This document shows positions 60,366 to 64,000 of a stretch of DNA of 64,000 nt, one piece after another. The DNA is from an uncultured Collinsella sp. GTDB lineage: Bacteria; Actinomycetota; Coriobacteriia; Coriobacteriales; Coriobacteriaceae. The stretch is from assembly GCA_937982065.1 (NCBI GenBank), contig CALJMO010000007.1, positions 53,770 through 117,769 of the forward strand, read 5' to 3'. The notes beneath the pieces are model-generated. The model made no database searches. It saw only the letters and a list, made by a program, of their open reading frames with translations, and was not told the origin of the DNA. Position 1 is the stretch's first letter; each line of letters begins with the position of its first letter. The position numbers and the translations under genes are program-made.

Positions 60366-61904
60366 CTAATCCGCGTCAACCACGCGAAGCAGATAAGCCA
60401 CACGCGTCGCCGCCGTGCATTTAAAACGTTCGTCCGCGCGAACTCCGGCGACCCACACCACGGCACCTCCCGGCGCCGTCCTCACCACGGGCACGCCGGC
60501 GCGCTCGGAAACGGGAATGCGAGCCTCGCCTAGCAAGTCGGATACCTTCTTGCTTCGGCCACTCATTCCTAACGGGCACATCACGTCTCCCGGTGCGGGA
60601 CCGTCCACCCACAGGCGCGCCAATCGCGCCTCTGCAGGGATCTCGCCACGTGAGCCCGCCAGGATCCGCTCACTATCGCTGTCGGCAAAACCCAGGGCAG
60701 CCGCGTCTACCAAAGCTGTCACTTCCCCGGCAACCGCAAGCTCACGGGCACGACGCACGATATCGCATCCCGGCTCAACGGCCATCGGCTCTGCGACCAG
60801 CATGCGCCCCCCGCCCAACGGCAAACGACCGGGTACGGTAACCCAGTCCGCGGCCAGGCCCTCGCGAGCCGCCGGCGCCTTAAACGCCAGCATGCCAAAC
60901 TCAATGCGTGCGTCAATCCCCGCCGGAAGCGTGACCGAGCCGGCGCCCTCGGCAACGCAGGAAAGGACTCGCTCCACATGTCGCATCTCTGGACGAGCGC
61001 CCGGATCGATGCGTTTGATCGCCAGTCGCACGATGCGCCGCGCGATTACCACCTCGGCCGCAGCAAGGCGTCTGGCATCGAGCACTAGCGCGCCCGCCGC
61101 CTCCTTGCGCAGGCAGCTTCGAAACGCCTGTGCCGACAGCTGGGATAGAAACGCATCTTCATCACCCAAGATCTCACAGGCGGCGCCAATCGTCTTGCAC
61201 ACGCTCGCGTTGCGCTGCGCCACCACCGGCATTACTCGATGGCGCACGTAGTTTCGCAGATACGAGATGTCCTCATTGCTCTCGTCTTCACGCCACGGCT
61301 GACCATGTACCTGCAGATAGCCCACCAGCTCGCCATGAGTTAGGTCGAGCAAGGGACGCACCACGATATTCCTCCGGCGAGGGATGCTCGATAGGCCAGC
61401 AGGCCCTGAACCCTTAATCGCGTTCATCAAAAACGTTTCCGCGCGATCCGAAGACGTGTGCGCGGTGCAGATACGAGCCGCCGTTCGCGGTGCCCCCGTC
61501 TGGGCGCAGAGCTCGCGAACATACCTCCGCGCCGCGGCATAGCGTACCTCGCGGGCAGCCGCCTCGATATTGCCCGATTCATCATCAAAATATGCGTGCT
61601 CCACACACAGCGGTAAACCATATTGCGCGCAGAGCTCACGCACAAAGACCTCGTCGCCATCGGACGCCTTGCCGCGCAGATGATGGTTTACATGCAGCAC
61701 ATGCAGGCGCTCGCGAGCAATGGGGGCAACACCGCGTCCGTCTTGGATATCCAGCTTTGATGTGCACGCCATAAGAAGCAGTGCCGTCGAGTCCGCGCCG
61801 CCTGATACCATGAGCACGACAGGAGCAGCCTGCTGTCTCGTCCGGGTCTCATCGACTGCCCCAGGCACGGCATGGTGTCCATAATGCTGTGATACCGTTG
61901 GCAT
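60366..61904 (-). CDS. tilS: tRNA(Ile)-lysidine synthase
   Basis: A 512-residue PP-loop enzyme that makes lysidine at position 34 of tRNA-Ile(CAU), essential for decoding AUA. The ATP pyrophosphatase motif is SGGADST (34-40); LHVLHVNHHLRGKASDGDE is the second conserved segment; the third, usually containing HxxDDQAET, reads HTSSDRAETFLM here. The C-terminal substrate-binding domain ends near GMSGRSKKVSDLL. GGAGGAAGCGA before ATG 61904 sets the start, although the frame continues 23 codons upstream over the divergent gene's start. First gene of the tilS-hpt-ftsH run. Confidence 0.93.
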   Translation of the reverse strand: MPTVSQHYGHHAVPGAVDETRTRQQAAPVVLMVSGGADSTALLLMACTSKLDIQDGRGVAPIARERLHVLHVNHHLRGKASDGDEVFVRELCAQYGLPLCVEHAYFDDESGNIEAAAREVRYAAARRYVRELCAQTGAPRTAARICTAHTSSDRAETFLMNAIKGSGPAGLSSIPRRRNIVVRPLLDLTHGELVGYLQVHGQPWREDESNEDISYLRNYVRHRVMPVVAQRNASVCKTIGAACEILGDEDAFLSQLSAQAFRSCLRKEAAGALVLDARRLAAAEVVIARRIVRLAIKRIDPGARPEMRHVERVLSCVAEGAGSVTLPAGIDARIEFGMLAFKAPAAREGLAADWVTVPGRLPLGGGRMLVAEPMAVEPGCDIVRRARELAVAGEVTALVDAAALGFADSDSERILAGSRGEIPAEARLARLWVDGPAPGDVMCPLGMSGRSKKVSDLLGEARIPVSERAGVPVVRTAPGGAVVWVAGVRADERFKCTAATRVAYLLRVVDAD

Positions 61905-61952
61905 TCGCTTCCTCCTATATTCGTCCGCACCCATTGTATCCTTTGGAATCTT

Positions 61953-62762
61953 ATGTCTTGCCTGCACCTTCATATCCTCGGCAGTGGCTCTAAAGGCAAC
62001 TGCGCACTCATCGAGGGCCCGCAGGGGCTCATTATGGTCGATGACGGACTGTCTCGCCGCGAGACATTAAAGCGCATGGCAGAACTGGGGCTCTCGGCAG
62101 ACAACGTCTCGGCTCTTCTCATTACTCATGAGCATAGCGATCACATCAAGGGCCTCGATGTCTGGTGCAAGCACTGGCACGGCCCCCTCTTTGCCAGCAG
62201 GGGCACTCTTTCGAGCAAAGAAAATCTTTCGCATCTGCCTGTCGAGGAATTCGATCCCGGTGACACCCTATCCATTGCCGGCATCCACGTGCAAACCTAC
62301 TCAACGTCACACGATGTCATCAATCCAGTCGGCTATCGATTCGACACCCTCGATGATTCCATCGGCTTTGCCACCGACACCGGAGAGCTATCGAGCCAGG
62401 CCATGAACACCCTCGAAGATTGTCGAGTCCTCGCACTCGAAAGCAACCACGATGTGACCATGCTGCGCGAGGGAGAATATCCCCGCTTTCTTCAGGAGCG
62501 CATCCTGTCTGCAAGGGGACACCTCTCCAATGGCCAAGCCGCCGAAGCCGCGCGCGAACTTGTTACCGATCGCACCGAACAGCTCATTGCCATGCATATC
62601 AGCCAAGATAACAATCTTCCGAGCCTTACCGTCAAAAGCTATGCCAAAGCTCTGGCCGCAACCCTGGATGACGAGGTCGGCAGCTCCGCAACCCTTCTCC
62701 AAGGATCGCGAAAACTCTCGATACGCCCCGCAAGCCAGCATCGGCCAGTAACCATTCAATAG
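61953..62762 (+). CDS. WalJ/YycJ-like metallo-beta-lactamase-fold hydrolase
   Basis: A 269-residue metal hydrolase. After LHILGSGSKGNCALIEG comes the zinc motif THEHSDHIKG (HxHxDH), then STSHDVINPVGYRF, FATDTGEL and ALESNHDVTML, as in the YycJ/WalJ family. These enzymes are exonuclease-like and in Firmicutes are linked to cell-wall stress signalling or mismatch repair in operons with walRK; here the gene stands alone, divergent from tilS with only 48 bases between starts. The ribosome site is weak (TTTGGA). The last 30 residues look disordered. A strong terminator follows. Confidence 0.87.
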   Translation: MSCLHLHILGSGSKGNCALIEGPQGLIMVDDGLSRRETLKRMAELGLSADNVSALLITHEHSDHIKGLDVWCKHWHGPLFASRGTLSSKENLSHLPVEEFDPGDTLSIAGIHVQTYSTSHDVINPVGYRFDTLDDSIGFATDTGELSSQAMNTLEDCRVLALESNHDVTMLREGEYPRFLQERILSARGHLSNGQAAEAARELVTDRTEQLIAMHISQDNNLPSLTVKSYAKALAATLDDEVGSSATLLQGSRKLSIRPASQHRPVTIQ

Positions 62763-62771
62763 ACTGTCCTA

Positions 62772-62820
62772 GACAGCAAAAGGGGCCGAGAATCGCTTCC
62801 CAGCCCCTTTTGCTGTCTTT
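62772..62820. terminator. Bidirectional terminator
   Basis: GACAGCAAAAGGGGC (62772-62786) pairs exactly with GCCCCTTTTGCTGTC (62803-62817), then TTTT. It serves the convergent hydrolase and hsp20 genes. Confidence 0.9.
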
Positions 62821-62844
62821 TAATAGCGCAGAACACCAACGAAG

Positions 62845-63276
62845 TTAGTCGATGGAGATCTTCGTAACGTTCTTCTTCTCGACGATCTTGGGGACCGTAA
62901 CGGTCAGGATGCCGTCAGCGTACTTAGCCGAGAGGCCCTCGCTCGAAGCGTCCTTAAGATACACGCCACGCGTCGCGCTGTACGAGCTGAACTCCTTCTG
63001 CAGGAAGTTCTTGCCCTCGTTCTCCTCGTCTTCCTCGACATTCACGCTAATGGACAGACGGCCCTCGTTAAGCTCGACATCGATATCGTCCTTGGCGACG
63101 CCGGTCAGATAAGCCTTGACCTCATAGCCATCGCCCTTATCCTCAACGTCAACGGGGAACGCCTTAGAGGCAATCGAGCTGTTCGCTAGGTCGCTCATAT
63201 CATCAAACAGATCGAACAGCGAGCTTGCAGAGGGACGAACGCCAAAAACCGAACGATAAGGAACCATGCTTGCCAT
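62845..63276 (-). CDS. Small heat shock protein, Hsp20/alpha-crystallin family
   Basis: A 143-residue holdase chaperone. The alpha-crystallin domain (about 40-130) runs from FPVDVEDKGDGYEVKAYLTG through LSISVNVEEDEENEGKNFLQ to the signature AKYADGILTVTVPK. The N-terminal arm has SLFDLFDDMSDL. AAAGGAGTGG before ATG 63276 sets the start. The upstream region is AT-rich and contains a TATATATG inverted repeat and a possible -10 box, which suggests dedicated heat or stress control; no clear CIRCE or HAIR element was found. Confidence 0.93.
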   Translation of the reverse strand: MASMVPYRSVFGVRPSASSLFDLFDDMSDLANSSIASKAFPVDVEDKGDGYEVKAYLTGVAKDDIDVELNEGRLSISVNVEEDEENEGKNFLQKEFSSYSATRGVYLKDASSEGLSAKYADGILTVTVPKIVEKKNVTKISID

Positions 63277-63342
63277 GTTTACCACTCCTTTTAAGGACTG
63301 CCGAGTCATCTTCTAGGTGACTGGGACTTCTTTTGACGCTCT

Positions 63343-63371
63343 TATATATGCCCACCCAGTGCTCATATATA
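63343..63371. promoter_or_regulatory. Inverted repeat upstream of hsp20
   Basis: TATATATG at 63343-63350 and CATATATA at 63364-63371, with 13 bases between. It lies 65-95 bases before the hsp20 start and overlaps a TATATAAG -10-like sequence on the minus strand. It may bind a stress repressor. Confidence 0.5.
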
Positions 63372-63512
63372 CATCGACTATAAAGTTTTTTGAGTCCAGT
63401 ACTATAAGCATATCTAAGTGTGTATGACTCAGGTTTTAATAAGGTTAAGGTTCTTTGAACCAGAGCTTAAATCACGAGTATGTACGCAGCTACAAATAAC
63501 TAGGGGCTTACA

Positions 63513-63545
63513 ATGAGCGCGTACACGTTGTTGGTAACGAGCTAA
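63513..63545 (+). CDS. Possible 10-residue leader peptide
   Basis: ATG to TAA encodes MSAYTLLVTS, preceded at seven bases by AGGGG. Its stop codon overlaps the ribosome site of the next gene (TAAAGGGCATC), an arrangement that would allow coupling. Evidence is positional only. Confidence 0.25.
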   Translation: MSAYTLLVTS

Positions 63546-63553
63546 AGGGCATC

Positions 63554-63952
63554 ATGGACGACCAAAACCAGAACAAAATGTTTATGCCGACGCAGGGGGA
63601 AGATACTTCCACGCAGCCGCCACGGTTCCATCGCCCCCACATCTCGCAAGAGCCCATTAATGATCCGGAGCCCGAGTATGTGACGAGAAATCGATATCAA
63701 ACGCTCGAGGATGCCCAAACGGGACGTAAACATATGGGCGTCGCCTCGGGAGACCCTGTATATCTAAAAGACGCACCATTATCTAAAAACAGCGCAGCTA
63801 GTGATGAGCCGATGAAAGCATCCGCCGCTCATCAACAAAGAGGTCCTCGACCAAAGCAAACCTTGACGCATTCGGCTCGCTATCTCGAAACACCAAAACA
63901 GGGAAAATCAATCTTCGTTTCGACAAGTAAACGACGCAAGCAGCATTGTTAG
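63554..63952 (+). CDS. Hydrophilic protein of unknown function
   Basis: A 132-residue protein with no hydrophobic segment. It is rich in Gln, Pro, Lys, His and Ser (MFMPTQGEDTSTQPPRFHRP) and basic at the C-terminus (TSKRRKQHC), and looks disordered. I do not recognise it. AAAGGGCATC before the ATG supports translation, and an AT-rich region with a TACAAT box lies upstream. Base use is less GC-rich than in most genes of the window. The last 48 bases of the window after its stop show nothing certain. Confidence 0.55.
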   Translation: MDDQNQNKMFMPTQGEDTSTQPPRFHRPHISQEPINDPEPEYVTRNRYQTLEDAQTGRKHMGVASGDPVYLKDAPLSKNSAASDEPMKASAAHQQRGPRPKQTLTHSARYLETPKQGKSIFVSTSKRRKQHC

Positions 63953-64000
63953 CGCCGGGCGATTTTAGCCGCTAATAGTCAAACTATTTTGACCAATCCC

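Noticed and set aside
63302..63480. HAIR or CIRCE heat-shock operator before hsp20
   Set aside because: A TTTGAGT-like stretch occurs, but the spaced CTTGAGT/ACTCAAG or TTAGCACTC/GAGTGCTAA palindromes are not there.

Overview
The window is a GC-rich, gene-dense chromosomal segment from what looks like a gut Coriobacteriia, most likely Collinsella. This is an inference from several things: GC-rich codon usage, actinobacterial-type neighbourhoods (tilS-hpt-ftsH, ffs beside tadA), a LAxTG rather than LPxTG wall-sorting signal, and many intergenic hairpins built around GGGACAG. No prophage, plasmid, CRISPR array or transposase gene is visible, and I did not compute base composition.

Layout. 1-6.4 kb: 3' part of tex, a staphylococcal-type transaldolase, a Cof-type phosphatase, and a fused RlmKL-like rRNA methyltransferase whose first catalytic half looks dead. 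6.4-11.2 kb: a potassium block on the minus strand (kup, a small membrane protein, a KdpD-like kinase without the KdpD sensor domain, kdpE). 11.3-16 kb: a nitroreductase, an LTA-synthase-like membrane sulfatase and a flavodoxin, with dense repeats. 16-19.8 kb: a heterodimeric ABC exporter. 19.9-22.6 kb: a 1.37-kb tandem duplication encoding two secreted, coiled-coil, LAxTG-anchored proteins with mosaic divergence. 22.7-25.2 kb: SRP RNA, a TadA-glycerate kinase fusion and tRNA-Ser(UGA). 25.2-30 kb: a TetR regulator, LemA, ilvE, a DedA protein and cysE. 30-34.3 kb: a MarR-controlled second heterodimeric ABC exporter. 34.4-39.9 kb: two small unknowns, a nitroreductase, a Fis-type regulator with a decayed AAA+ domain, a YeiH exporter and its divergent GntR regulator. 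40-45 kb: glmS, a LacI regulator, a HAD phosphatase and an orphan larE. 45-48.5 kb: an AlbA_2-type regulator preceded by an array of AGAGAGATA-type sites, and a secreted nuclease. 48.6-55 kb: an EF-G-like GTPase with altered G motifs, a polar amino-acid ABC importer and RlmD. 55-64 kb: a PHP phosphatase, an aminotransferase, ftsH-hpt-tilS, a WalJ-like hydrolase, Hsp20 and an unknown protein.

Almost every gap longer than about 100 bases carries an inverted repeat. Some are ordinary terminators. Others fall into recurrent families in which the core sequence is conserved while the flanking arms differ completely between copies yet remain almost perfectly self-complementary. That covariation is the most unusual feature here and points to elements kept for their folded form. 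The other leading candidates are the TadA-glycerate kinase fusion, the AlbA_2 operator array, the mosaic LAxTG pair and the half-dead RlmKL.

For most genes the start was set by the best Shine-Dalgarno sequence, so many coding regions begin downstream of the longest possible open frame. Functions rest on recognised motifs only; no database search was possible.
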